From Bacteroidales bacterium (GTDB lineage: Bacteria > Bacteroidota > Bacteroidia > Bacteroidales > WCHB1-69), in NCBI GenBank assembly GCA_017454945.1, contig JAFTCA010000041.1:1-64000 (forward strand): a stretch of 64,000 nt of DNA, written 5' to 3'. The notes below the pieces were generated by a model, which ran no database searches, was not told the DNA's origin, and worked only from the letters and a program-made list of their open reading frames with translations. Position 1 is the stretch's first letter. Every line of letters begins with the position of its first letter. This document shows positions 28,079 to 37,116 of the stretch, piece by piece. Made by a program: the position numbers and the translations under genes.

Positions 28079-30824
28079 AATATTAGTTCTTTTAGTTGCA
28101 ACCATGGCCATGATGGCACAAGCTCCACAAAAATTTACTTATCAGGCGGTTGTGCGCGACAATAACAACCAACTGATGAAGAATGCCACGGTAACCGTGC
28201 GCATTGGTATTCTTCAAGGCGGTGAATCGGGTAGTGTAGTCTATGAAGAGGTACACAATAGTGTGACCAATGCCAACGGACTGATGACGCTACTTATTGG
28301 CGATGGCAATGTCAGCACAGGCAGTTTAGAAACCATCGACTGGGCCAATGGTCCCTATTTTGTGAAGGTGGAGACTGATTTGGGCAACAGCGGTATCAAG
28401 GGAAGCATTACTACCGTGCAGCAGTTACTTAGTGTGCCTTATGCGCAATATGCCAATAGCGCAGGAAATGGCTTCAGTGGCGATTATAATGATCTGTTGA
28501 ACCAGCCTGAGATTCCCGTTGTTCCTACAAAGGTAAGTGCTTTTGAAAATGACGCACAATACATTACCATGGACTCGATGGTGACGGTGCCTACAAAGGT
28601 TTCCGTCTTTGAGAATGATGTGAAATACATCACCCAGGCAGATGTGCCAACCAAAGTTAGTGCCTTTGAGAATGACAAGGGCTACCTCATTACTGAAACC
28701 GACCCGACCATTTCCGCTTGGGCCAAGGAAGCCAACAAGCCGCAGTACGACTATTCTGAGATTAAGAATACTCCAACTATCCCAACTGTTCCGACCAAAG
28801 TAAGTGCTTTTGAGAATGATAAGGGCTATTTAACTTCCTACACCGAAACTGACCCAACCATTTCCGCTTGGGCCAAAGAAGCCAATAAGCCCCAATACGA
28901 TTATTCCGAAATTAAGAATACGCCTACGATTCCTATGGTGCCCACGAATGTAAGTGCATTCACTAATGATAAGGGCTATCTCACAGAGGAAACCGACCCG
29001 ACCATTCCCGCCTGGGCTAAAGAGGTCAACAAGCCACAATACAACTATTCCGAAATCCAGAATACTCCGACTATTCCGACGGTTCCCACTAAAGTCAGTG
29101 CTTTTGAGAACGATAAGGGCTATTTAACTTCCTACACCGAAACCGACCCGACTATTTCCGCTTGGGCTAAAGAGGCTAATAAGCCACAATACGATTATTC
29201 TGAAATTCAAAATACACCGAATTTGGCAACGGTAGCCACTAGTGGCAGCTACAACGATTTGCAGAATACGCCCACTATTCCAACGGTTCCCACTACTGTA
29301 AGTGCATTCACTAATGATAAGGGCTATCTCACAGAGGAAACCGACCCGACAATCTCCGCCTGGGCTAAAGAAGCAAACAAGCCGCAATACGACTATTCGG
29401 AAATCCAGAATACGCCTGCCATTCCGACAGTTCCTACCAACGTCAGTGCTTTTGAGAACGATAAGGGTTATTTGACATCTTACACCGAAACCGACCCGAC
29501 AATCTCCGCCTGGGCCAAAGAAGCAAAAAAGCCGCAGTACGACTATTCTGAAATTCAGAATACGCCTACAATCCCCACGATACCCACAAATGTAAGTGCA
29601 TTCACCAACGATAAGGGCTATCTTACTACTGAAACCGACCCAACCATATCCGCTTGGGCAAAAGAAGCCAACAAGCCGCAGTATGACTATTCTGAAATCC
29701 AGAATACGCCGACCTTGGCAACCGTAGCCACAACAGGAAAGTACAGCGATTTGCAAGATACGCCTGCTATTCCGACTGTTCCCACAAAAGTCAGTGCCTT
29801 TGAGAATGATAAAGGCTATCTTACTTCATTTACAGAACAACAAATACTGACCATTAGCAACGACACTTTGTTTTTGACGGGCGGTAGTTTTGTAAAATTG
29901 CCTGCACAGCCAACCAAATTGAGCCAACTAACTAATGATATGAATTATGTGACAGAGGCCAATGTGCAAGAGGCTGCGAACATTCCTACTAAAGTGAGTG
30001 CCTTTGAAAATGATAAAGGTTATCTTACAGAGGAAACTGACCCGACCATTTCTGCTTGGGCAAAAGAAGCCAACAAACCACAGTACGATTATTCGGAAAT
30101 TCAGAACACGCCTGCAATCCCGGCGGTTCCCACGAATGTAAGTGCATTCACTAACGACAAGGGCTACCTCACTGCTGAAACCGATCCGACGATTTCGGCT
30201 TGGGCCAAAGAGGCTAACAAGCCACAATACGATTATTCTGAAATTCAACATACACCTGCTTTAGCAACGGTAGCAACCACGGGTAATTACAACGATTTGC
30301 AGAATACACCTGCTATTCCATCCATACCAACTAATGTTTCTGCATTCACCAACGATAAAGGCTATCTCACCACTGAAACTGACCCAACCATCTCTGCATG
30401 GGCAAAAGAGACAAATAAGCCCCAATACGACTACTCGGAAATACAGAATACGCCTGCTATTCCGATTGTTCCTACTAATGTAAGTGCTTTTGAAAACGAT
30501 GCCCATTACCTTACCAACGACTCCATACAAGCATTGCGACAGACGGTAAACGAATTGGCTACATTGGTAGAGGCATTGAATGTGCAGATGGAACAAGAAC
30601 TGTTTATGGCGACAGCAGAGCAGACAGCCTTCGCGTTGCAGCACGCACCGAAGCCCACTTGCATTATCCGTTGTTATATTAATGGTGTAATGGTAGGTAG
30701 CAACCGTAGCGGTTTGCTTGAAATTGATGAAGTTAACCCACAGCAAATCAACTATATTGCTTCTTTTAACCGCAACTATTTGTTGAAGGATAATGACAAG
30801 ATTACTATTGTTTATTGGTACTAG
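28071..30824 (+). CDS. Surface repeat protein with ten 48-66 aa repeats (917 aa), start displaced by prophage
   Basis: Signal-peptide-like start (ILVLLVATMAMMAQA), then FTYQAVVRDNNNQLMKNATV and LSVPYAQYANSAGNGFSGDY, a common Bacteroidota N-terminal domain. Then about ten units of SAF(E/T)NDKGYLT..ETDPTI, SAWAKEANKPQYDYSEI(Q/K) and NTP(T/A)IPTVPT(K/N)V, one broken by TEQQILTISNDTLFLTGGSF. The C-terminal 110 residues are unlike the repeats and carry no T9SS sorting motif. The only start is TTG 28071, inside the phage end; the native ATG is probably cut off. Expression is thus doubtful. Repeats resemble phage fibre motifs. Confidence 0.75.
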   Translation: MGRILVLLVATMAMMAQAPQKFTYQAVVRDNNNQLMKNATVTVRIGILQGGESGSVVYEEVHNSVTNANGLMTLLIGDGNVSTGSLETIDWANGPYFVKVETDLGNSGIKGSITTVQQLLSVPYAQYANSAGNGFSGDYNDLLNQPEIPVVPTKVSAFENDAQYITMDSMVTVPTKVSVFENDVKYITQADVPTKVSAFENDKGYLITETDPTISAWAKEANKPQYDYSEIKNTPTIPTVPTKVSAFENDKGYLTSYTETDPTISAWAKEANKPQYDYSEIKNTPTIPMVPTNVSAFTNDKGYLTEETDPTIPAWAKEVNKPQYNYSEIQNTPTIPTVPTKVSAFENDKGYLTSYTETDPTISAWAKEANKPQYDYSEIQNTPNLATVATSGSYNDLQNTPTIPTVPTTVSAFTNDKGYLTEETDPTISAWAKEANKPQYDYSEIQNTPAIPTVPTNVSAFENDKGYLTSYTETDPTISAWAKEAKKPQYDYSEIQNTPTIPTIPTNVSAFTNDKGYLTTETDPTISAWAKEANKPQYDYSEIQNTPTLATVATTGKYSDLQDTPAIPTVPTKVSAFENDKGYLTSFTEQQILTISNDTLFLTGGSFVKLPAQPTKLSQLTNDMNYVTEANVQEAANIPTKVSAFENDKGYLTEETDPTISAWAKEANKPQYDYSEIQNTPAIPAVPTNVSAFTNDKGYLTAETDPTISAWAKEANKPQYDYSEIQHTPALATVATTGNYNDLQNTPAIPSIPTNVSAFTNDKGYLTTETDPTISAWAKETNKPQYDYSEIQNTPAIPIVPTNVSAFENDAHYLTNDSIQALRQTVNELATLVEALNVQMEQELFMATAEQTAFALQHAPKPTCIIRCYINGVMVGSNRSGLLEIDEVNPQQINYIASFNRNYLLKDNDKITIVYWY
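28650..30490. repeat. Tandem protein-level repeats (about 150-200 bp)
   Basis: Ten copies of the ETDPT...SAWAKE unit. Codons for the same residues vary freely among copies (gaaaccgacccgacc, gaaactgacccaacc, gaaaccgatccgacg), so the array is old or selected at protein level. Confidence 0.85.
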
Positions 30825-30847
30825 AAAATACTTTTAAACTTGTGACT

Positions 30848-33800
30848 ATGAACTATATACGAACAATAATCATATTGGCTCTGATGATGTTCACTTGGAC
30901 GCTGCATGCTCAAGTGGACACCATTATCACGGTGACGGGCGAGTTGGGAAACTCTGAAGGCAGTCTGGAATTTTTGGATGAAACCGGACGACTGGCACAA
31001 TTCCCACGTCTAACAGACGCTGGCGAATTGCTCTACTATCCCCCTGTAGTAACAACGGATAGTGTGACAAATATAACCCATTCTTCCGCCATTGTTTATG
31101 GAAACATTTTGTTTAATGGTTGGTGTAAGGATGTATTGGAGCAAGGATTCCAAATCAGCACAACAGCTGATTTTTCAGAATCTGTCACCTCTCACCAGGT
31201 CACGTCTTCTTATGCTGATTGCGAACCGCCATGCTTAGGGAATGCTTTTTCCTATACATTCACTGAATTAATGTACTTAACCACATATTATGTACGGGCA
31301 TACGCCACCAATGAAAAGGGGACAACATACGGAAATGTGATACAATTTCCAACGCCCTTTGGTTGTGGTATCAACACCGTTCAGGATTACGACGGAAATA
31401 CATACAATACCGTACAAATCGGTAGTCAGTGTTGGACAAGGGAGAATCTGAAAAGCACGCACTATGCAAATGGAACAACAATCCCGTTAGGTTCTACCTC
31501 AAGCACAACAATTGCCTATCGCTATAATCCCAATAATGATGCGGCTAATGTGGCTATATATGGTTATTTGTACAATTGGACAGCTGTGATGAATAGCGCT
31601 GCATCTTCCAATACAATTCCAAGTGGTGTGCAGGGTATTTGCCCTACAGGTTGGCACGTGCCAAGTGATAGGGAATGGCAGATAATGGAATTTGCCGTAG
31701 GCGTGAGTGAAAGTGATACTGCAGATACCTCAACAGGTACTACAGGTTATAGGGGTAATGTTGTAGCGAAGTTATGTTCCGATGCTGGGTGGATCTTTTC
31801 TTTTGTGCCAAATACTCCAGGTGACACATCTGCCATATTGCGAAATTCAACAGGTTTTAGTGCTATACCTGCTGGTCGTTATACTGTCAGTTATTCATAT
31901 TATGGTGAATCAGTTTGTTTTTGGAGTGCTACAGAAAGTAGTAGTAGCGGAGCACATCATCATTGGATGAACTATAATCGTGTAGGAATAGGTCGTTCTA
32001 TGGGTGCTGGCAAACATGACTCATATTCTGTTCGTTGTGTTCATGATATTCCTGTCCCGATGGGAATACTTCCATTTGTTACTACTATTAATATCACAGA
32101 TATCCATTCTACCTCCGCTACATGCGGCGGCAATGTGGTGTATGAAGGGAGCAGTGATGTTACTGCTCGTGGCGTTTGCTGGAGCACTTTGCATAATCCA
32201 ACGATAGAGGACAGCAAAACTGTTGATGGGACGGGTACGGGCAGTTTTGCCAGCAATTTAACTGGATTGCAAGCCAGTACAACATACTATGTACGGGCAT
32301 ACGCAACCAACAGTGAAGGTACAGTGTATGGAGATGAAGTGACATTTACTACTTCTACTTTTTCATATGAAGAATGGAATGGAACAGGTCGTAATCCTAA
32401 CGATACTAAACCATGTAAAGATGTAATGACAGTTAAAGATTATGACAACAATACATATAATACAGTTATAATAGGTAACCAATGTTGGATGAAAGAGAAC
32501 TTGCGTACCACAAGATATGATAATGGTGTTTCTATTCCTAAAAAGACGTCTGTCTATCAGCAAAAATTTTATTTTATTCCCAATAACGCTGATAGTAATG
32601 GTTTTCTCTACAACTCTTATGCTGCAACAAATACATCATCTTGGAGTAGTGTGACAGAGAAGATTCAAGGCGTTTGCCCATCTGGGTGGCATTTGCCAAC
32701 TTATAATGAATTTAGAGAGATGTTCAATTATTTGTCAAATAATGGTCTCCAATGTGATGAAAGTATTGCTAGTAGTGTCGGGAAAGCCATAGCTGCCAGT
32801 AGTGCGGAATGGCTTTCATCAACCAATGCATGCGCTATAGGCAATAATTTTTCAGCCAATAATAGTTCTCAATTTTCAGCATATCCTGCAGGATGGTATA
32901 ATTATAATTCCTCAGGATCTGAATCTTATCAAACAAACGCTTATTTTTGGATGAGTGGTAATAAACTAACTCAGGCATTAAGATTGTCGTATGATTCCCC
33001 AGGTTATGGTTTGAATGGCTTTGCAGAAAACGTTGCTGCTGGAACGGGTTGTTCGGTTCGTTGTCTTCGCGATTACACACTTCCATCGGTAAGTACTTCA
33101 TCAATAGGCGATATTTCTTCTACAGGAGCTACCGGAGGTGGAGTTGTTACTGACGACGGAAATAGCGCCGTTACCGCTCGTGGCGTTTGCTGGAGCACTT
33201 TGCATAATCCAACGATAGAGGACAGCAAAACTGTTGATGGGACGGGTACGGGCGGTTTTGCCAGCAATTTAACTGGATTGCAAGCCAGTAAAACATACTA
33301 TGTACGGGCTTACGCAACTAATAGTGAAGGTACAGCATATGGTGAAGAGATTAGTTTGACAACGAATTGGGATGGCACAGGCAGAAACCCAGATGATGCC
33401 AAACCATGTAAAGAGGCAGCCACCGTGACTGATGTGGATGGGAATGTGTATAATACAGTAAAAATTGGCCATCAATGTTGGATGAAAGAAAATTTGAGAA
33501 CTACAAAGTATGCTGATGGAACAAGTATATCAGGAAATGCTACTAATACTTCAAATGATTATTGGTACTATCCTGATAACAGTTCTTCTAACAAAACTAC
33601 ATACGGGTTGCTGTATAGTTGGAAGGCGGTGATGCGCAACACGTCATCTAGCAATGCTAATCCTAGTGGCGTGCATGGTATTTGTCCTACAGGTTGGCAT
33701 GTGCCAAGTAATGCCGAGTGGACACAATTGATCAATTATGTAGGCCTTCAGAGTCAATACCAATGTAATTCTAGTAGCACAAATATAGCCAAGGCGTTGG

Positions 33801-34114
33801 CCTCTTCTGCGGGCTGGACAAGTCGTTCGTGTATTTGTTGTGTGGGTAATACTCAGAGTACCAACAATACCACAGCTTTTTCGGCTGTTCCAGCTGGTAA
33901 TACTAAAAGAACTGATCACGGAGTCACATTTGGTGGTCATACCTTTTATGGTACAATGTGTGCTTATTTTCATGAACGTGCAACATTTTGGAGCTCCACA
34001 CAAATAGATGGTAACACGTCTTATGCCTTATACATGTATTATTTTGATGAAGATTTTTCTAGAACTAATATGGATAAGCAGTATCATAGTTCCGTCCGTT
34101 GTCTCCGCGATTAA
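30848..34114 (+). CDS. Secreted protein with three FISUMP domains and Fn3-like linkers (1088 aa)
   Basis: Signal peptide (IIILALMMFTWTLHAQ). Three FISUMP domains, each opening with V.DYDGNTYNTV.IG.QCW..ENL and ending CSVRC(L/V)(R)D: about residues 185-410, 530-755 and 870-1088. Between them are Ig/Fn3-like modules ending TTYYVRAYATNSEGT.YG, also one at the N-terminus. FISUMP proteins are surface proteins of Bacteroidota and Fibrobacter; function unknown. No C-terminal T9SS motif. The linker at 32159-32340 and that at 33170-33351 are nearly identical. ATG at 30848 chosen at the signal peptide. Follows the repeat protein by 23 nt. Confidence 0.85.
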   Translation: MNYIRTIIILALMMFTWTLHAQVDTIITVTGELGNSEGSLEFLDETGRLAQFPRLTDAGELLYYPPVVTTDSVTNITHSSAIVYGNILFNGWCKDVLEQGFQISTTADFSESVTSHQVTSSYADCEPPCLGNAFSYTFTELMYLTTYYVRAYATNEKGTTYGNVIQFPTPFGCGINTVQDYDGNTYNTVQIGSQCWTRENLKSTHYANGTTIPLGSTSSTTIAYRYNPNNDAANVAIYGYLYNWTAVMNSAASSNTIPSGVQGICPTGWHVPSDREWQIMEFAVGVSESDTADTSTGTTGYRGNVVAKLCSDAGWIFSFVPNTPGDTSAILRNSTGFSAIPAGRYTVSYSYYGESVCFWSATESSSSGAHHHWMNYNRVGIGRSMGAGKHDSYSVRCVHDIPVPMGILPFVTTINITDIHSTSATCGGNVVYEGSSDVTARGVCWSTLHNPTIEDSKTVDGTGTGSFASNLTGLQASTTYYVRAYATNSEGTVYGDEVTFTTSTFSYEEWNGTGRNPNDTKPCKDVMTVKDYDNNTYNTVIIGNQCWMKENLRTTRYDNGVSIPKKTSVYQQKFYFIPNNADSNGFLYNSYAATNTSSWSSVTEKIQGVCPSGWHLPTYNEFREMFNYLSNNGLQCDESIASSVGKAIAASSAEWLSSTNACAIGNNFSANNSSQFSAYPAGWYNYNSSGSESYQTNAYFWMSGNKLTQALRLSYDSPGYGLNGFAENVAAGTGCSVRCLRDYTLPSVSTSSIGDISSTGATGGGVVTDDGNSAVTARGVCWSTLHNPTIEDSKTVDGTGTGGFASNLTGLQASKTYYVRAYATNSEGTAYGEEISLTTNWDGTGRNPDDAKPCKEAATVTDVDGNVYNTVKIGHQCWMKENLRTTKYADGTSISGNATNTSNDYWYYPDNSSSNKTTYGLLYSWKAVMRNTSSSNANPSGVHGICPTGWHVPSNAEWTQLINYVGLQSQYQCNSSSTNIAKALASSAGWTSRSCICCVGNTQSTNNTTAFSAVPAGNTKRTDHGVTFGGHTFYGTMCAYFHERATFWSSTQIDGNTSYALYMYYFDEDFSRTNMDKQYHSSVRCLRD
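32159..33351. repeat. Near-identical 180-bp direct repeats, 1011 bp apart
   Basis: Copy 1 about 32159-32340, copy 2 about 33170-33351 (gctcgtggcgtttgctggag... in both). Offset 1011 bp = 337 codons, so recombination between them would remove or double one FISUMP module in frame. Confidence 0.85.
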
Positions 34115-34192
34115 AAAAACATACACATATGTGGTCACTAGAAGATTGTAACTATATAGAACAGGTTGTATTAACTTAAAAATTGATTTGAT

Positions 34193-34558
34193 ATGAATGA
34201 TGTAGTAGAAATGAGAGATAATATTGACAAATTCACTCGATTAAAGGTAAAACATCTATCAGGTAGTTCAAAATGGAAGCCCAAAGAGTTTGAGTCATGG
34301 AAGGATTTTTGGTTGTCTAATAAAACAGAGGACTGGCCTAAGAGTGGAACAATTTGTGATTGTTGTAGAGAAAAGAAAGAAACATTTGTTGGAGGTCATG
34401 TTATAGACGACAAGGAAAAAAAGTACATATATCCTGTTTGTGATAGTTGTAATTCCACTTATGGAGAAGGGAAGGAAGAGTCACCTTCTTTTTATGCTCA
34501 AAAATTCTTACTTGTACCTTTTGATGAAAAAATAGACGCTAAACCTAAGGAGGATTGA
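34193..34558 (+). CDS. AT-rich zinc-binding, HNH-like small protein (121 aa)
   Basis: Residues 53-86 show ICDCCREKK..FVGGHVI... and VCDSCNSTYG: two CxxC pairs with a His between and Asn after the second, as in treble-clef/HNH-type folds (GGHV, CxxCN). No metal-independent catalytic residue beyond the His is clear. AT-rich against the neighbours. Stands 76 nt before an FRG-domain gene, in a stretch with other signs of transfer. Nuclease function is inference. Confidence 0.6.
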   Translation: MNDVVEMRDNIDKFTRLKVKHLSGSSKWKPKEFESWKDFWLSNKTEDWPKSGTICDCCREKKETFVGGHVIDDKEKKYIYPVCDSCNSTYGEGKEESPSFYAQKFLLVPFDEKIDAKPKED

Positions 34559-34634
34559 CTTAATATGGTAGAATATTATTAGTGTCCGCTAAAAATATGG
34601 GCGGTTAAAAATAGAGTGTTTTATTTGAAATAAT

Positions 34635-35591
34635 ATGATAATTCCAGAATACACTGATTTAGCAGAAAAAGAGACAGCATTTGGTGATCATTATAAACGA
34701 ATTGATTCTATAGAAGAGTTGAAAAAATTCTTAGCGTCGTCTAAAACTTTGAGGAAAAACATTTTTCGTGGAGTCTGTGAGGCAAGGTTTAAGAATTATA
34801 CTTCGGCACAACGTATGTACATGGTACATGATCTTCGGCAGACTGCAAGTATTGAGTGGCTTATACAAAAACAAATTGAATCCATCAAAAAAGAACATGA
34901 GAACTTGCTTGGAAAATATTATAAATCGTTAGGCATTGCTCTTAATGATTTTTTGTATTTAGGTATAGCACAACATTATGGAGGAATATCCCCATTTCTT
35001 GATTTCACCCAAAGATTTAAAACGGCATTATTTTTTATGGCTGATGGAGCGATATTTTCTCCACATGGTATTAATGAAATCGGAAATTATTCGTCATTAT
35101 ATTTTTTTGATGTTTCTAATAAAGCTCATATAAATTTTAATTCTGTTTTAAAGAAAATATGCGAAACGCTTATTGATAGAATAAAAGAAATAGTTGCTGA
35201 TAATAAACAGAGACAACTAACCAATGACAACATTGTTGATTTGATAGCACGTTTTGATAACTACACAGGTTTTGATGAAAATCTAAATATAGTGGTCCCC
35301 TATAATAAGAAAACCGTAAACATTCGTGTAGAAGGATTGCGCAAAAAAGTAAAAGGTGTTTTTTCAATTTCAAACCTTAATATAGTGGCACAAAAAGGTT
35401 GTTTTGTTTTTTATATGCCTAAAGATCAATTTTCACCATTGGAAACGCCGCTTGATTGTGTAGACATTCACAAATCATTGATTCCATATGTTAAGGAGTA
35501 TATTAAGTTGAAGAAATCAGATATATATCCAGATGAATATGAATTAGTAAAGGATTCATACATTAAAGCGTTAAGGAATATTTTGAATTAA
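34635..35591 (+). CDS. FRG-domain protein (318 aa)
   Basis: NIFRGVCEARFKNYTSAQRM near residue 38-58 has the FRG motif of PF08867, and AQHYGGISPFLDFTQRFKTALFFM near 112-135 is the conserved second half (x-QHxG-PTxLLDFTxN-P in the family). Family function is unknown; such genes are frequent in accessory and defence regions. Very AT-rich (about 32 percent GC by eye) against about 45-50 around. Likely acquired laterally. It may form a pair with the zinc protein upstream. Confidence 0.8.
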   Translation: MIIPEYTDLAEKETAFGDHYKRIDSIEELKKFLASSKTLRKNIFRGVCEARFKNYTSAQRMYMVHDLRQTASIEWLIQKQIESIKKEHENLLGKYYKSLGIALNDFLYLGIAQHYGGISPFLDFTQRFKTALFFMADGAIFSPHGINEIGNYSSLYFFDVSNKAHINFNSVLKKICETLIDRIKEIVADNKQRQLTNDNIVDLIARFDNYTGFDENLNIVVPYNKKTVNIRVEGLRKKVKGVFSISNLNIVAQKGCFVFYMPKDQFSPLETPLDCVDIHKSLIPYVKEYIKLKKSDIYPDEYELVKDSYIKALRNILN

Positions 35592-35742
35592 TGACATGGC
35601 GTTGTTAGAGTCTTGGTTTTGTCGAAAAGTAAGACAAAATCGTTGCGTGCCATTTTTGCGCACATCTGCGAAGGCTGCGGTATAAGAGACAATTTCCAAT
35701 CACGAAACACTGTGAAGTAAGAAAAAAAATCCTGTATCGAAA

Positions 35743-37038
35743 TCAATGATAAATATGCATGCTTGCGCTGGCTGCCGGCAAGTAGTTCACGCCATACCAG
35801 CACATCTGTAAAGTTATGAATGCCAATATGTGCCATAGAGAGGCAATACTATCTTTGTGGCTCGGTATTGCTCTGTAATACAGATAAATAAAATAAGTAC
35901 AGCAGGCTATTAGCGCCCATGTTTCTTTTAAATCCCAAGTCCAGAAGTGTCCCCAAGCCACTTCAGCCCAAATGCTGCCAATCAGCATCGCAGTGATAAA
36001 CAACGCCATGCCTGCGCGTATCAGATCATCGCTCTGCTGTAAAAGTTTTTCTTTCTTCTTGAAAAACCATAATAAGCAGAAAATGAATGCAATAAAAAGA
36101 ATGGTGAACGATAACATATAGAGCGCCACATGTGGCACAAACCAGATGCTTTGTAATGAGGGCACTAACTCTCGATGAAACATCTCTGGCTTCAATAATT
36201 TGAGAGTAAAGAATATAACTGCCATTATCGCAGCTGGAACCATGATGGTGAGGTAGTGCTTCTTTCTTAATAGTAACAGGCCGCCAAGCAGTAGTAACCC
36301 CATACCAACATAAATGCACCATCGCCAGGGTTGCTTGACTATCAGCAAGGTGCATAAGTAAATGTTGTCGCGAGTCCGGTATTGGCGAAGGTGCAGCGCG
36401 TAAGGTTTGAGCCGTAGGGGATGACCCGCTTGAATCTCAATATTTCGCATGGTTACATCGTCTTGAATGGCTAAGGTTGCCGTTATTCGACGCGGTTTTC
36501 CGGAAGGATATTTATCTTCTTCTATTTTTCTGATTATCAGTTTGTAAGGGAAGAGTTGCAGTTGCTCGGTGCGAGTGTTTATAGTTTGGTTGTTGAAGGC
36601 TATGTTGGACAAATCCATCCTCCAGGTCTGTTCGTCTGGTATTCCGTAATAACCACCGGCTAAGACGGTTATCAATCCGATATGGATGACAATACTTCCG
36701 ATTGTTTTTTTCCATTGCTTCTGTTTGAAAAAATGTATTATTCGAATAATCAATACAGTGAACAGGTAAGAAACGCACAGTGCCAGGTACCACGAGTGGT
36801 AAAACCTGTTCCACAAGGTGACCACACAGCCTGACCGTTGTTGCGGCACCAATCCTATGACCAGGCAGCCCGCCAACAATAGTAGTAACGCGCTCATAAT
36901 AGCTGCGTTAGAGGTTAGCCAGTCATAGATTTTCCGTGTTTTAGGAAGAATGCTGATAAGATAGGCTGCGAACGCCAGTGTCAGCATAATGATGACATTG
37001 ACGGGAAAAGTGAACCATTGGAGGTTTATCGGTGTCAT
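35743..37038 (-). CDS. ccsA: Cytochrome c biogenesis protein CcsA, ResB-like N-terminal half (431 aa)
   Basis: Integral membrane haem exporter/ligase component of system II cytochrome c maturation. The C-terminal half has many membrane helices and the WWD motif WGHFWTWDLKETWALI at about 362-377, with flanking His residues (VPHVALY, SLWHIL). The N-terminal half (four membrane segments and a periplasmic part LQLFPYKLIIRKIEEDKYP) is like a short ResB, so both subunits are in one chain, as in several Bacteroidota. Own -7 box at 37059-37066, divergent from bglX. Confidence 0.88.
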   Translation of the reverse strand: MTPINLQWFTFPVNVIIMLTLAFAAYLISILPKTRKIYDWLTSNAAIMSALLLLLAGCLVIGLVPQQRSGCVVTLWNRFYHSWYLALCVSYLFTVLIIRIIHFFKQKQWKKTIGSIVIHIGLITVLAGGYYGIPDEQTWRMDLSNIAFNNQTINTRTEQLQLFPYKLIIRKIEEDKYPSGKPRRITATLAIQDDVTMRNIEIQAGHPLRLKPYALHLRQYRTRDNIYLCTLLIVKQPWRWCIYVGMGLLLLGGLLLLRKKHYLTIMVPAAIMAVIFFTLKLLKPEMFHRELVPSLQSIWFVPHVALYMLSFTILFIAFIFCLLWFFKKKEKLLQQSDDLIRAGMALFITAMLIGSIWAEVAWGHFWTWDLKETWALIACCTYFIYLYYRAIPSHKDSIASLWHILAFITLQMCWYGVNYLPAASASMHIYH

Positions 37039-37058
37039 GGTGTTGTTCTTTTAGGAAA

Positions 37059-37066
37059 CAAAGATA
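37059..37066 (-). promoter_or_regulatory. -7 element TATCTTTG for ccsA
   Basis: TAnnTTTG match on the - strand, 20 nt before the ccsA ATG at 37038. Confidence 0.6.
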
Positions 37067-37089
37067 AAGAATATTGCCGAAGATTTTTG

Positions 37090-37097
37090 TATTTTTG
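37090..37097 (+). promoter_or_regulatory. -7 element TATTTTTG for bglX-lpxK-PNP
   Basis: TAnnTTTG match 19 nt before ATG 37117. -33 box weak. Confidence 0.6.
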
Positions 37098-37116
37098 TTG
37101 TTTCTAAAAAAATAAG

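Noticed and set aside
28650..30490. Repeats as a CRISPR array
   Set aside because: Units are coding, 150-200 bp long and lack unique spacers.
35588..35836. 82-aa open frame on the - strand after the FRG gene
   Set aside because: Overlaps the end of ccsA in another frame; no motif, no promoter; read as chance frame in the 150-bp gap.
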